This document shows, one piece after another, positions 8,439 through 18,200 of a DNA stretch of 64,000 nt (the first letter of the stretch is position 1; the number at the start of each line of letters is the position of its first letter). The position numbers and the translations under genes are program-made. The DNA comes from Solwaraspora sp. WMMD791 (GTDB lineage Bacteria; Actinomycetota; Actinomycetes; Mycobacteriales; Micromonosporaceae). Location: positions 6,053,001 to 6,117,000 of the forward strand of contig NZ_CP120737.1 in NCBI RefSeq assembly GCF_029581195.1. The letters are read 5' to 3'. The notes beneath the pieces were generated by a model. That model ran no database searches. It had not been told where the DNA came from and saw nothing but the letters and a program-made list of their open reading frames with translations.

Positions 8439-10040
8439 ATGAGCGAGCACGAGACCACGCCGCCGGCGGAGCCGTCGGACAAGGCTCAACCGCCGGCCAG
8501 CCCCTGGCAGGCCCCCGCCGCCGGGCAGCCCGGTAGCACCGCCGCCGGCGCTACCGCCGGTGCCGCAGCGGGTGCCGCCGAGCGGCAGTCCAGCGACTGG
8601 ACGCCCACCAACCAGCCGTACGCCGGCCAGCAGTCCCAGCCGGCCGCCGCCGGCCCGGCGGCTCAGCCAACCGCCGGCCAGCCGACCGGCCCAGCGCCGG
8701 CAGCCAACCAGCAGGCGGCCGACGCCGCCGACCACCCGGTCACCGCGCCGCCGGCCACCGTACCGCCGCCGGCCACCGGGCAGGCGACGCCGTCGGCCGG
8801 CCAACCGCCGGCCGCCGGACCCTACGCCCCCGGGTACGCCCAGGTCTCCTACGGGCAGCAGTGGAGCCAGAGCCACCCGTACGCCGGCCACGGCTACGGA
8901 CAGGCAGGGCACACCATCTGGACACCACCGCCCGGCGCGGCCGCGCAGGCCGCCGCCGACGGCCGCCGACCCCGCCGGATCGGCCGGATCGTCGCCGGCG
9001 CGGCGGTCGTCCTCGCGCTGATGCTCGGCTCCGGCGTCGTCGGTGGGGCAGCGGTCGTGGCCTTCGACGGTAGTTCGTCGTCGCCGACGGTCCGCACCAG
9101 CGGCAACGGCGAAGCGGCACCGGTGGTCGACCGGTCGTCGCTCGCCGAGATCGCCGACGCGGTCCAGGACAGCGTCGTGTCGATCTCCACCGGATCGGGC
9201 GAAGGCTCGGGCGTGGTGCTGAACACCGAGGGTTTCATCCTCACCAACAACCACGTGGTCGAGTCCGCCCAGGGTGGGGCGGTCGAGGTCTACTTCGCCG
9301 ACGGCAGCTCCACGCAGGGCCGGGTGATCGGCACCGACGCGCGGACCGACCTGGCGGTGATCCAGGTCGAGGAGACCGACGGGCTGTCCCCGGCGACGTT
9401 CGGCGACAGCAGCAGCATGCGGGTCGGCGACACGGTGCTCGCCCTGGGCAGCCCGCTCGGGCTGCAGGGTTCGGTGACCGCCGGCATCATCAGCGCACAG
9501 GACCGCACCATCCAGGTCGGCGGCAGCCAGCAGCAGAACCCGTTCGGCGGTGGCGGCGGGCAGGTCACCTCGATGTCCGGCCTGCTGCAGACCGACGCCC
9601 CGATCAACCCGGGCAACTCCGGCGGCGCGCTGGTCAACACCAACGGCGAGGTGATCGGCATCAACACCGCGATCGCCACCTCCGGTCAGGGCGAGGGCAA
9701 CATCGGGGTCGGTTTCGCGATCCCCAGCAACAAGGCCAAGGACGTCGCCGAGGCACTGATGGCCGGCGAAGAGGTCAGCCACCCGTACCTCGGGGTGAAC
9801 GTGACCGTCGCCGACGGCGGCGGCGCGATGATCGCGGCGGTCGAGGAGGGCAGCCCGGCGGACCGCGCCGGCATCGCCCAGGGCGACATCGTCACCCGGG
9901 TCGGTGACACGCCCGTCAACGACGCCGACGACCTGGTCTCGGCGGTGCAGGCCGGCGCGGTCGGCGACCAGGTCGAGATCACCTACCGGCGCGACGGCGC
10001 GGAGCAGACCGTGACGGCGACCCTGGCCGAGGCGCCCTGA
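8439..10040 (+). CDS. Membrane-anchored HtrA/DegP-like serine protease with PDZ domain
   Basis: A 533-residue protease or chaperone acting outside the membrane on misfolded envelope proteins. The first ~170 residues are a cytoplasmic Pro/Ala/Gln-rich tail, followed by one transmembrane helix (AGAAVVLALMLGSGVVGGAAVV). The trypsin-like domain has the complete triad: His272 in TNNHVV, Asp304 in DARTDLAVI and Ser394 in INPGNSGGALV. A PDZ domain (GSPADRAGIAQGDIVTRVGD) ends the protein. The ATG at 8439 has GAGGGG upstream at a slightly long distance; a GTG at 8406 is the alternative. It sits directly behind a two-component system, with a candidate operator between them. Confidence 0.93.
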   Translation: MSEHETTPPAEPSDKAQPPASPWQAPAAGQPGSTAAGATAGAAAGAAERQSSDWTPTNQPYAGQQSQPAAAGPAAQPTAGQPTGPAPAANQQAADAADHPVTAPPATVPPPATGQATPSAGQPPAAGPYAPGYAQVSYGQQWSQSHPYAGHGYGQAGHTIWTPPPGAAAQAAADGRRPRRIGRIVAGAAVVLALMLGSGVVGGAAVVAFDGSSSSPTVRTSGNGEAAPVVDRSSLAEIADAVQDSVVSISTGSGEGSGVVLNTEGFILTNNHVVESAQGGAVEVYFADGSSTQGRVIGTDARTDLAVIQVEETDGLSPATFGDSSSMRVGDTVLALGSPLGLQGSVTAGIISAQDRTIQVGGSQQQNPFGGGGGQVTSMSGLLQTDAPINPGNSGGALVNTNGEVIGINTAIATSGQGEGNIGVGFAIPSNKAKDVAEALMAGEEVSHPYLGVNVTVADGGGAMIAAVEEGSPADRAGIAQGDIVTRVGDTPVNDADDLVSAVQAGAVGDQVEITYRRDGAEQTVTATLAEAP

Positions 10041-10131
10041 CACCTCTCGGGCGGTGACCCGCGCCGGCGCGGCGACACCGGCCCCGGCGCGGGGCACCGA
10101 CGACATCGAACTTGCCTCCCCAGAAAAGAAG

Positions 10132-10174
10132 CGGCGGGTGGTGTGACCAAGGGGGTTGGTCACGCCACCCGCCG
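10132..10174. terminator. Bidirectional terminator between htrA-like and MMPL genes
   Basis: A 19-bp stem with one G-U wobble and a GGGGG loop lies midway between convergent genes. On the minus strand the hairpin is followed by CTTCTTTTC, a U-rich tract, so it should be a true intrinsic terminator for the MMPL gene and also shield the protease gene. Confidence 0.85.
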
Positions 10175-10205
10175 GTTCGTCTCCCGGTACGGTCGTCGGC
10201 CGCTC

Positions 10206-12458
10206 TCAGGCGTCGGTGGTGGTCAGCAGACGGCTGGCCGGCTCGGGTGCGGCCGTGGCGAGTCGCCGGGCGAGCCGGGCACCCTCGACGTCGACGTCGG
10301 GCAGCAGCCGGTCGAGCCATCCCGGCAGCCACCACACGGACCTGCCGAGCAGGGACATCACCGCCGGCCCGATCGTCATCCGGACCAGGAAGGCGTCGAC
10401 GACGATGCCGAACGCGAGGGCGAAGCCGACCGAGGCGATGACGATGTCGTCGGCGAGGACGAAGCCGGCGAAGACCGCCGCCATGATCAGCGCCGCGGCG
10501 GTGACGACGCGGACGCTGTGCGCCATCCCGGAGACGATCGCCCCGTCCGGGGTGCCGCCGTGGACGAACTCCTCTCGGATCCGGGTGACCAGGAAGACCT
10601 CGTAGTCCATGGCCAGGCCGAACAGGATTCCGACCAGGAAGATCGGGGCGAAGCTGACGATCGGGCCGGGTGACTCGATGCCCAGCAGGCCGGCGAGATT
10701 GCCCTGTTGGAACGTGAAGACCAGGGCGCCGAACGCGGCCGCGACCGACAGCAGGAAACCCGCCGTCGCCTTGATCGGCACCACGATGCTGCGGAACACC
10801 ACCATCAGCAGCAGGAGCGCACAGCCCACCACGACCGCCAGGTAGCGCAGCAGCGCATCGTTGATCTTCTTCGTCACGTCGACGTCGATCGCGGACCAGC
10901 CGGTGACGGCCAGGGTCGCGCCGCCGGTGGCCGCGCTGAATCCGTCCCGACCCGCGCGGATCTCCTCGACGAGTTCTCTGGTCTGCGCGCTGGTGGGCCC
11001 GGTGCGGGGGACGACCGTGACGGTGGCGACGTCCCCGGCGGGGTTGACGGTGGGTGCCGTGGCCAGCACCACGTCCGGCAGGTCGGCGGCGAGGCGACGG
11101 GCCTGCTCACCGGCGGCTGCGGCCGTACCGGCATCGGCCTCGACCACGATGAGCAGCGGGCCGTTGATGCCGGCGCCGAACGCCCCGGCGAGCTGGTCGT
11201 ACGCCTTGCGCTGGGTGGACTCCGGCGGGGCGGCACCGTCGCTGGGCAAGGTCATCCGCAGGTCGAGCGCGGGGACCGAGATGACGGCGGCGACGGCGAC
11301 CGACCCGATCAGCACCGGTACGCGGTACCGGACCACGCCTCGGGCCCAGCGCTGCCCGAACGGCGTCCGGGCGGGGCGCCACCCACCGTCGGCCGCGTCA
11401 GCTGCCGCCGCGTCGGTGACATCGGCCGGTGTGGCGGCGACGGTGCGCCGGGACCGGGGCAGGACCTTGCGGCCGGCGACGCCGAGCAGGGCCGGCACCA
11501 GCGACAGGCTGACGACGACGGCCACGGTGACGGTGCCGGCGGCGGCGACGCCCATGGCGGCCAGGAACGGGACGCCGACCACGGTGAGCGCGGCCAGGGC
11601 GATGACGACGGTGAGCCCGGCGAAGACGACGGCGGATCCGGCGGTCCCCACGGCCCGGCCGGCGGCGTCCGCACCGTCGCGGCCGGCGGTGAGTTCCTGC
11701 CGGTAGCGGGTCACGATGAACAGCGCGTAGTCGATGCCGACGGCCAGACCGAGCATGGTGGCCAGCGCGGAGACGTTCGACGACAACTCGGTGAAACCGG
11801 TGGCGATGCTGATGCCGAGCAGACCCGTGGCCACCCCGATGACCGCGGTCAGCAGGGGCAGGCCGGCGGCCCGCAGCGAGCCGAAGGTGATCAGCAGGAC
11901 CAAGGCGGCCACGACCAGACCGATGACCTCGGCGGCTTCGGAGGATTCGGTCTCCGCGACGACGTCACCGGAGTATTCGACGCCGAGGCCGGCGTCGCGT
12001 GCGGTGTCTCCAGCGTCGCGCAACGCCTCCCGGGATTCGGCGGTCACCTCGGTGGCGGGCACCGGGTAGGTGACGGTGGCGTAGGCGGTCGTCCCGTCGG
12101 GCGAGACGGCCCCGGCCGTGTAGGGATCGTCGACCGCCGCGACCTGGGGTGCCGACCGCAGCGCGTCGACCACGCCGGAGACGGCGGCGACCTGGGCCGG
12201 ATCGGCCATCGTGGCACCCTCGGGGGCGGTGAACACCACCTTCGTCGAGGTGCCGGTCAGGCCGGTGTCGAACTCCTCGGCGAGCACCTCCATCGCCCGC
12301 CACGACTCCGTCCCGGGGATCGACACCTCGTCACTGGTGGGCCCGGACAGGTTGGCCGCGCCGACGCCGAGCAGGGTCAGCACGAGTGTCCAGCCGGCCA
12401 GGGTCAGCCACCGTCGCCGGAACGAGGCATGGCCGAGGCGGTAGAGAAGCGATGCCAT
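10206..12458 (-). CDS. MMPL/RND-family transporter
   Basis: A 750-residue inner-membrane exporter of the MMPL family, which moves lipids, lipopeptides or hydrophobic compounds using the proton gradient. It has the two-fold layout: a first helix, a large extracytoplasmic loop, then a helix bundle containing GIDYALFIVTRYRQEL; this pattern repeats in the second half with LAMDYEVFLVTRIREEF. The ATG at 12458 has a strong GGAGGACC ribosome site; longer upstream readings are antisense artefacts across the neighbouring kinase. It is divergent from a NarL/LuxR-type two-component system, which probably regulates it through the shared promoter region. The substrate is unknown. Confidence 0.92.
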   Translation of the reverse strand: MASLLYRLGHASFRRRWLTLAGWTLVLTLLGVGAANLSGPTSDEVSIPGTESWRAMEVLAEEFDTGLTGTSTKVVFTAPEGATMADPAQVAAVSGVVDALRSAPQVAAVDDPYTAGAVSPDGTTAYATVTYPVPATEVTAESREALRDAGDTARDAGLGVEYSGDVVAETESSEAAEVIGLVVAALVLLITFGSLRAAGLPLLTAVIGVATGLLGISIATGFTELSSNVSALATMLGLAVGIDYALFIVTRYRQELTAGRDGADAAGRAVGTAGSAVVFAGLTVVIALAALTVVGVPFLAAMGVAAAGTVTVAVVVSLSLVPALLGVAGRKVLPRSRRTVAATPADVTDAAAADAADGGWRPARTPFGQRWARGVVRYRVPVLIGSVAVAAVISVPALDLRMTLPSDGAAPPESTQRKAYDQLAGAFGAGINGPLLIVVEADAGTAAAAGEQARRLAADLPDVVLATAPTVNPAGDVATVTVVPRTGPTSAQTRELVEEIRAGRDGFSAATGGATLAVTGWSAIDVDVTKKINDALLRYLAVVVGCALLLLMVVFRSIVVPIKATAGFLLSVAAAFGALVFTFQQGNLAGLLGIESPGPIVSFAPIFLVGILFGLAMDYEVFLVTRIREEFVHGGTPDGAIVSGMAHSVRVVTAAALIMAAVFAGFVLADDIVIASVGFALAFGIVVDAFLVRMTIGPAVMSLLGRSVWWLPGWLDRLLPDVDVEGARLARRLATAAPEPASRLLTTTDA

Positions 12459-12548
12459 GAAGGTCCTCCGTGGGTCGGGAGATTCGGTGCGGCTACACCA
12501 TCGCCGGCACCTGCGGTGCGCGTCGTCGTGTGCGCGCAGGCGACCGCG

Positions 12549-12564
12549 TACCGCGAACGCGGTA
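12549..12564. promoter_or_regulatory. Perfect palindrome between divergent MMPL and kinase genes
   Basis: TACCGCGAACGCGGTA consists of 7-bp arms around AA, a good dyad for a dimeric LuxR-type response regulator. It lies about 90 bases upstream of the MMPL start and 70 upstream of the kinase start, well placed to control both. Confidence 0.45.
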
Positions 12565-12632
12565 TCTCGCACGACGTCCGGTACTGCGGGAACAGGTCGA
12601 GGCGCGCGGTCGCGCCGACCTACTGTCGGACC

Positions 12633-13952
12633 GTGTACGCACGCGGCCGACAGCGAGCAGCCCGGTACCTCGACCGATACCGGGGCCCGCTGGGCGACGT
12701 GGTGCTGGCCGCGTTCGGGGTCGGGGTCGTCCTGCGGCTGGGCACCACCCCGGTGCACATCGGGACGGCGCTGCTGGCGGTGGCGTGTGCCGTCCTGATC
12801 CTGCTGCGCCGCTGGCGCCCCGTACCGGTGCTGCTGGCCGGCACGGCCGTGTTCATGCTGACCACCGCGCTGGGCCGGCCGCCGGACGGGATGTTCATCG
12901 TCGCCGGCGTCCTGGCCTACTCCACGGCCCTGTACGGCGAACGCCGCCGGCCCTGGTTCCACGCCGGCCTGGTCTGGGGCGCGTTGATGGTCACCGGCAC
13001 GGTGGTGTATGGCACCGGCTGGTGGAACACCGAGCAGTTCACGACGTTCGCGATCGTCTTCGGCGGCGCCGCGGCCGGCGACGCGGTCCGGATGCGCCGG
13101 GCGTACATCGCCGAGGTGACCGAGCGGGCCCGGCAGGCGGAGGCGACCCGCGAGGAGGAGGCCCGCCGCCGGGTGATGGACGAGCGGCTGCGCATCGCCC
13201 GCGAGCTGCACGACGTCGTCGCCCACCACATCGCGGTGATCAGCGTCCACGCCGGTGCCGCCGGCCACGCGTTGCGCGACGATCCGGAGCGGGTGTGGCC
13301 GGTGCTGGGGCACATCCGGAGCGCCGCCGACACGGTGTTGACGGAGCTCAAGTCGGTGATCAGCGTGCTGCGCGACCCGGACGAGACCCGTAGCGCCGAG
13401 CCGGCGCCGGGGGTCGACAGACTGCCGGACCTGCTGGCCGGCCTGGCCTCGGTGGGATTCGCGGTACACCACCGGCAGTACGGCACGCCCCGGCCGTTGC
13501 CGGCGGTGGTGAGCCTGGCCGCGTACCGGATCGTGCAGGAGGCCCTGACCAATGCCCATCGGCACGGCGACGGCAGCGCCAGTCTGGACGTGGAGTACAC
13601 GGCCGACACGGTGCGCATCGAGGTGGTCAACCGGGTCGTGTGGTCCGGCAGCCGTCGGCCCGGTTCCGGGTTCGGGCTGATCGGCATGCGGGAGCGGGCC
13701 GCCGCCGCGCACGGCACGATCACGACCGGACCCGTCGCCGGTGGCGGGTTCCGGGTGTACGCCGAACTGCCCACCGACGACCGGGCGGTCGACCGCCTCC
13801 ACCCGCCGGTCGACCCGGCCGGGGTGGCCGTCGGTCCGGCCGCCGAGGTGGCCGTCGGTCCGGCCGCCGAGGTGTCCGCCGGTCCGGCCGCCGAGGTGTC
13901 CGCCGGTCCGGCCGCTGTCGCGGACAGCCGCCGTGGAGAGAATGTCACGTGA
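12633..13952 (+). CDS. NarL-type sensor histidine kinase (HisKA_3)
   Basis: A 439-residue kinase with four to five short transmembrane segments in the first ~150 residues and no large external loop, so it probably senses within or through the membrane. A short coiled coil (VTERARQAEATREEEARRR) leads to the dimerisation/phosphotransfer helix ARELHDVVAHHIAVI with His193. The ATPase core shows NAHRHGDGS and GFGLIGMRERAAA. The GTG start at 12633 (MYARGRQRAARY) begins the first hydrophobic region; earlier in-frame sequence is antisense to the exporter. The C-terminus carries four 8-residue tandem repeats (AVGPAAEV/SAGPAAEV). The stop overlaps the regulator start as GTGA. Confidence 0.9.
   Translation: MYARGRQRAARYLDRYRGPLGDVVLAAFGVGVVLRLGTTPVHIGTALLAVACAVLILLRRWRPVPVLLAGTAVFMLTTALGRPPDGMFIVAGVLAYSTALYGERRRPWFHAGLVWGALMVTGTVVYGTGWWNTEQFTTFAIVFGGAAAGDAVRMRRAYIAEVTERARQAEATREEEARRRVMDERLRIARELHDVVAHHIAVISVHAGAAGHALRDDPERVWPVLGHIRSAADTVLTELKSVISVLRDPDETRSAEPAPGVDRLPDLLAGLASVGFAVHHRQYGTPRPLPAVVSLAAYRIVQEALTNAHRHGDGSASLDVEYTADTVRIEVVNRVVWSGSRRPGSGFGLIGMRERAAAAHGTITTGPVAGGGFRVYAELPTDDRAVDRLHPPVDPAGVAVGPAAEVAVGPAAEVSAGPAAEVSAGPAAVADSRRGENVT
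13824..13919 (+). repeat. Four 24-bp in-frame tandem repeats in the kinase C-terminus
   Basis: Units at 13824, 13848, 13872 and 13896 encode V-[AS]-[VA]-GPAAE repeats. The first two units are identical; the last two differ from them by two or more bases and the final unit diverges at its end. The repeat length is a multiple of three, so copy-number change alters only the tail length. Confidence 0.9.
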
Positions 13953-14629
13953 CCATCCGGGTTCTCCTCGCTGACGATCAGGCCCTCATCCGCGCCGGTT
14001 TCAAGATGATCATCGACTCCGCACCCGACCTGGAGGTCGTCGGCGAAGCCGCCGACGGGATGGCCGCCGTCGAGCTGTGCCACCGCAGTCGGGTCGACGT
14101 CGTCCTGATGGACATCCGGATGCCGCACCTGGACGGGATCGAGGCGACCCGCCGCATCGGCGCCGACGAGCGTCTCGCCGGGGTGCGGGTGCTGGTGCTG
14201 ACCACGTTCGACGACGACGACAACGTCATCTACGCGCTCCAGGCCGGGGCGAGCGGCTTCCTGGGCAAGAACGTCGCGCCCGCCGACCTGGTCGACGCCG
14301 TCCGGGTGGTCGCCGCCGGGGAGGCACTGCTGTCGCCCCGGGCCACCCGGGGCCTGGTCAGTCGGCTGCTGCACCACATCGGGCCGTCGGTGCGGCACCC
14401 TCCGGAGCTTGCCCTGGTCACCGAGCGGGAGCGGGAGGTCCTGCTGCTGGTCGCGCACGGTCTGTCGAACCACGACATCGCCGAGCGGCTCTACCTGTCG
14501 CCGCTGACGGTCAAGACCCACATCAACCGGACGATGACCAAGTTGAACGCGCGGGACCGGGCGCAACTGGTGGTCTTCGCGTACCAGCACCGTCTGGTCC
14601 GGCCGGGCGACCCGCTGCCCGAACGCTGA
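13949..14629 (+). CDS. NarL/FixJ-family response regulator
   Basis: A 226-residue DNA-binding regulator paired with the kinase in front. The receiver domain begins IRVLLADDQALIRAGF and carries phospho-acceptor Asp55 in VLMDIRMPHLDG; the usual Lys is in GFLGKNVAPADLV. The LuxR-type helix-turn-helix is LTEREREVLLLVAHGLSNHDIAERLYLSPLTVKTHI in outline (Val-Thr-Glu-Arg-Glu start, VKTH recognition helix). The GTG start overlaps the kinase stop. Because the MMPL gene is divergent from this operon, control of export is the simplest proposed job. Confidence 0.93.
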   Translation: MTIRVLLADDQALIRAGFKMIIDSAPDLEVVGEAADGMAAVELCHRSRVDVVLMDIRMPHLDGIEATRRIGADERLAGVRVLVLTTFDDDDNVIYALQAGASGFLGKNVAPADLVDAVRVVAAGEALLSPRATRGLVSRLLHHIGPSVRHPPELALVTEREREVLLLVAHGLSNHDIAERLYLSPLTVKTHINRTMTKLNARDRAQLVVFAYQHRLVRPGDPLPER

Positions 14630-14645
14630 CTACCATCTGGTGGCC

Positions 14646-15101
14646 ATGCGTACCGAGACCTTCACCGACCGGTTCGTGGTCGCGGCGGCAGCCGACCGGG
14701 TCCACGCCCACCTGGCCGAGCCGACCAACCACATCGGGCTGTCCCCGCTGATCGTCGCGGTCCGCGACATCACGGCCGAGACCGACGACGCCGGGCGCGC
14801 GGTCCTGCGCTTCGTCGCGGTGGAACGGTTCCGCATCGTCGGTCCACTGCGTTACGACAACATTCTTCACGTACGGCAGACCGTCACCGAACCGGGCCGT
14901 CAGCTGGTGATGGAGGTTCGCAGCCCGGCCCGGGTGTCGGTCCGGTTCGTGCTGGACGTCGCGCCGGTCGACACCGGATCCCTGGTCACTGTCACGGTGA
15001 GTCTCCGGATGCCCACTCTACTGCGATCCTATGTGGTGCGGACGGCCAGGCGGGTGCAGATGTTCCGCGCGCGGGCATTGACCGAAAGGATGAGTGGCTG
15101 A
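14646..15101 (+). CDS. SRPBCC-family protein
   Basis: About 151 residues with the START/SRPBCC layout: an opening strand RTETFTDRFVVAAAADRVHAHL, a middle with alternating strands, and a long C-terminal helix (LLRSYVVRTARRVQMFRARAL). Such proteins bind hydrophobic ligands or act as cyclases or aromatases, but no catalytic signature is present. The ATG at 14646 is chosen over a GTG six bases earlier. The gene starts 16 bases after the response regulator and may be read through from it. Confidence 0.65.
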   Translation: MRTETFTDRFVVAAAADRVHAHLAEPTNHIGLSPLIVAVRDITAETDDAGRAVLRFVAVERFRIVGPLRYDNILHVRQTVTEPGRQLVMEVRSPARVSVRFVLDVAPVDTGSLVTVTVSLRMPTLLRSYVVRTARRVQMFRARALTERMSG

Positions 15102-15225
15102 CCCCGCGTAGTCGATCGACGAGACTTTTTCTGCAGGACATGCTGTCCCACAGCGGTCCAGTAGTCGCGCATGGTCGGCCGGGCGGACTAGCCTGCAGCC
15201 GCGAAGACCCGCGGAGGAGCAGGCA

Positions 15226-18200
15226 GTGACGGTCGTCGAGACCCGGATGAGCGTGTGGGAGGCCCTGGCCGGTCGGGCACCGGGCCAGCCGGTGGCCCCC
15301 GCCGACGCCGGCCTGTGGGCCGCCGTCGTCGAACGGCTCAACCCGGCCCGCGCCAGGCCCGTGCTGCGCACCGGCATCGAGTACGTCGAACTCGTCTCGG
15401 TCCGGGGCATGCCGTACGTGATGCTCCGCTCGCCCGACGGCGGCGGCGGTGCCTGCTACCTGCGGCTGACCCCGCACGAGTGGCAGTTGGCCCAGCTGAT
15501 GGACGGCACCCGCACGGTGGCCCGCCTGGTCGCCGAGTTCGCCCGTATCGCCGGCCGGCTCGCCCCCGACCAGGTCACCCGGGTCGTCGCCGACCTCGCC
15601 GGCAACCGGATGCTCGCCGAGCTGCCGCTGGACGCGTTCCGCCCGCTGGACCGGGTGCACCGCCGCCCCTGGCCGCTGCGGCTGGGCCGGACCCTGCTGG
15701 CCGTCGCGCGGGGCCGGCGTACCGTGCTGGCCGACGTCGACCCGCTGATCGGAGCCCTCTACCGGGGCGGCGGCCGGTTCCTGTTCACCCGCGTCGCCGC
15801 GAGCGTGCTCGCGGTCGTCGCGCTCGTCGGCTTCCTCGCCTTCTGCTGGACCTGGTGGCGCGGCGAGCAGGCGGTGTTCCTCACCAACGGCTCGTACGCG
15901 GCCGGTGCGGCGGTGCTGCTCGGGCTCAACGTCGTCGCCCTCGCCTGCCACGAACTCGGCCACGCGCTGGCCACCAAGCACGCCGGCCGGCGGGTGCCGG
16001 CCGCCGGTTTCCTGATCTACTTCGGCATCCCGTCGGTCTTCGTCGACACCACCGACGTGTGGATGGCCGGCCGCCGGTCCCGGCTGATCACCACCGCCGC
16101 CGGCCCGGCCGCCGGGCTCGTCCTGGCCGGCGTCGCCGGACTCGTCGGAGTTCTGTTCCCCGCCGCCGCGCCGTGGACGTTCAAACTCGCCTTCGCCTGG
16201 TACCTCAACGCGCTGTTCAACCTCAACCCGTTCCTCGCCCTCGACGGCTACTACCTGCTGATGGACTGGTTGGAGATCCCCAACCTGCGGGCCCGAGGTC
16301 TGGCGTACGTCACCGGCCGGCTGCGCCGCCGTGGCCCGCGCTGGGCGGCGCTGGACCGGGAAGGTCGACTGGTCGCCCTGTACGGCATGCTCGCCGTGCT
16401 CTGGCTGGTCATCGCGGTCAACCTGTTCTGGCGGATCTGGACCGACCGGGTCGCCGGCCTGGTCCTCGGGCTGTGGCGCTCCGGTTGGCCGGCCCGGATG
16501 CTGCTGGCGGCGGTGCTCGCCGGGCTGGCCGCCCCGTTGGTCTACCTGGCGTTCGGCGGGCTGGCCCGGCTCGGGCGGCGGGTGCGGCGCGCACTCGCGC
16601 AGCGACGGCAGGCAGCGGACCTGCCGCGTCGGCTGGACGCGCTGCGCACCAGCGCGCTGCGGACCCTGTCACCGAGCGCGTTGAACCGGCTGGCCGCGCA
16701 GGCCCGCTGGGTGCATCCCCGCACCGGTGAGCAACTGGTCGTCGCCGGCGCCGCCCAGCCCGCCGTCTTCGTCGTCGTCGACGGCGCGGTGGAGGGCCGC
16801 GCGCCGGGCGACCCGGCCGGCACCGTACGGCAACGACTCGGCCCCGGTGGGCTGGTCGGCCTCGCCGGCGCGCTGACCGGCACCCCTGCCACGCTCACCT
16901 GGCACACCGCCGGCACCACGCTGCTCGCGGTGCCGTCGGCGGCGGTCGCCACCGTCGTCGGCCCGCTGCCGGGGCCGCCGCCGGCCGACCGGGCCGCCGC
17001 CGAGTCGCTGCTCGCCGAGACACCCGCGCTGGCCGACCTGACCCTGGAGGACCGGCTCGGCCTGGTGTCCCGGGCCCGGCCGGTGTCGCTGCCGCCCGGC
17101 GCGCCGGTGCGGCTGTCCGGCCCGTACGACGCGGTGGTCCTCGAATCGGGCGTGATCGCCCTGATGGACGGCACCGAGCTGCGGCGCGGCACGATGATCG
17201 GCCCGGTCGGCGCCGAACCACCGGACGTGGTCGCGACGACCCGCACACCGGCGCGGCTGTGGCAGCTGCCGGCGGTCGCCGGGCTGCCGCTGCTGCTCGG
17301 CGCCGCGCCGGACGAGGTGGCGGCCAACGGCGCGGCGGCGGTCCGGGGCGGCGCGCCGGCCAGCGGCGCCCACCCGCCGGCCGACTACCCGCCACTGGCC
17401 GCCCCGCCGGGGCCGCCGCCGGCCACCGTCGACGACCGGATCGACCGTCGGTTCGAGCGCCGCCTCTGGTGGCTGGTCCTGCTCCTGCTGCTGTTCGCGT
17501 TGCTGATCACCGGCGGCAACCTGGTCCCTGGCCCGGCATGGGCGGAGATGCCGGCCGACCGGGCGTTGCTGAGCGCCGAGCGGGGCACCGTCGAGGTGCA
17601 CACCGCGACCGGTCGGGTCGTCACGTTGCGCGACGGGGCGGCCGCGTACGTCGCCGCCGGCGACCGCGTCGAGGTCGAGGCGCGGTCCACCGGGGAACTG
17701 GTCTTCCGGGGCGGCGCGGCCAGCGTGCTGTGCGCCGGGTCGCAGGCGCAGATCGGTACGTTGGTCAGCAGCGGGACCCGACCGGTCGCGCCCAGCGGCG
17801 AACTCACCCTGGACCGGGGCCGGATCCTGGCGGACACCGCCAGCACCTCCGGGGCCTTCCGGCCGTTGGCGCTGACCATCGACAGCGGCGGCACGATCGT
17901 GGCCAACCGGGGCGAGGCGTGGTTCGCGGTCAACGCCGGCACGGTCCGCACCTCGACCGGCGAGGTCCGCCGCGACGGCGTCCGGCAGCGGGCCACCGGT
18001 GAGGAACTGGGCTGCGGCGACGGTTCCCCGATCGCCCCACCCGGCGGTACACCGAGCGCCCCGGTGCCCGGTGGCAGCACGACACCGGAGGCGCCGACGG
18101 TGCAGAGCCCGTCGCCGGACCTCTCCGCCACCAGCCAGCCGGTGCCGACCCCGGCACCGAGCCCGACGGTCAGCCAGCTTCCGGTGCCCGGCCTGACGCC

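Noticed and set aside
6787-10040. Naming the locus mprB-pepD outright
   Set aside because: The order is the same as in mycobacteria, but sensor and protease domains are general; without alignment the symbols would overstate it.
10707-12632. Long in-frame extension upstream of the NarL-type kinase, antisense to the MMPL gene
   Set aside because: Gly/Asp/Arg/Gln-rich shadow sequence; the real kinase starts at the GTG at 12633 just before the first membrane helix.
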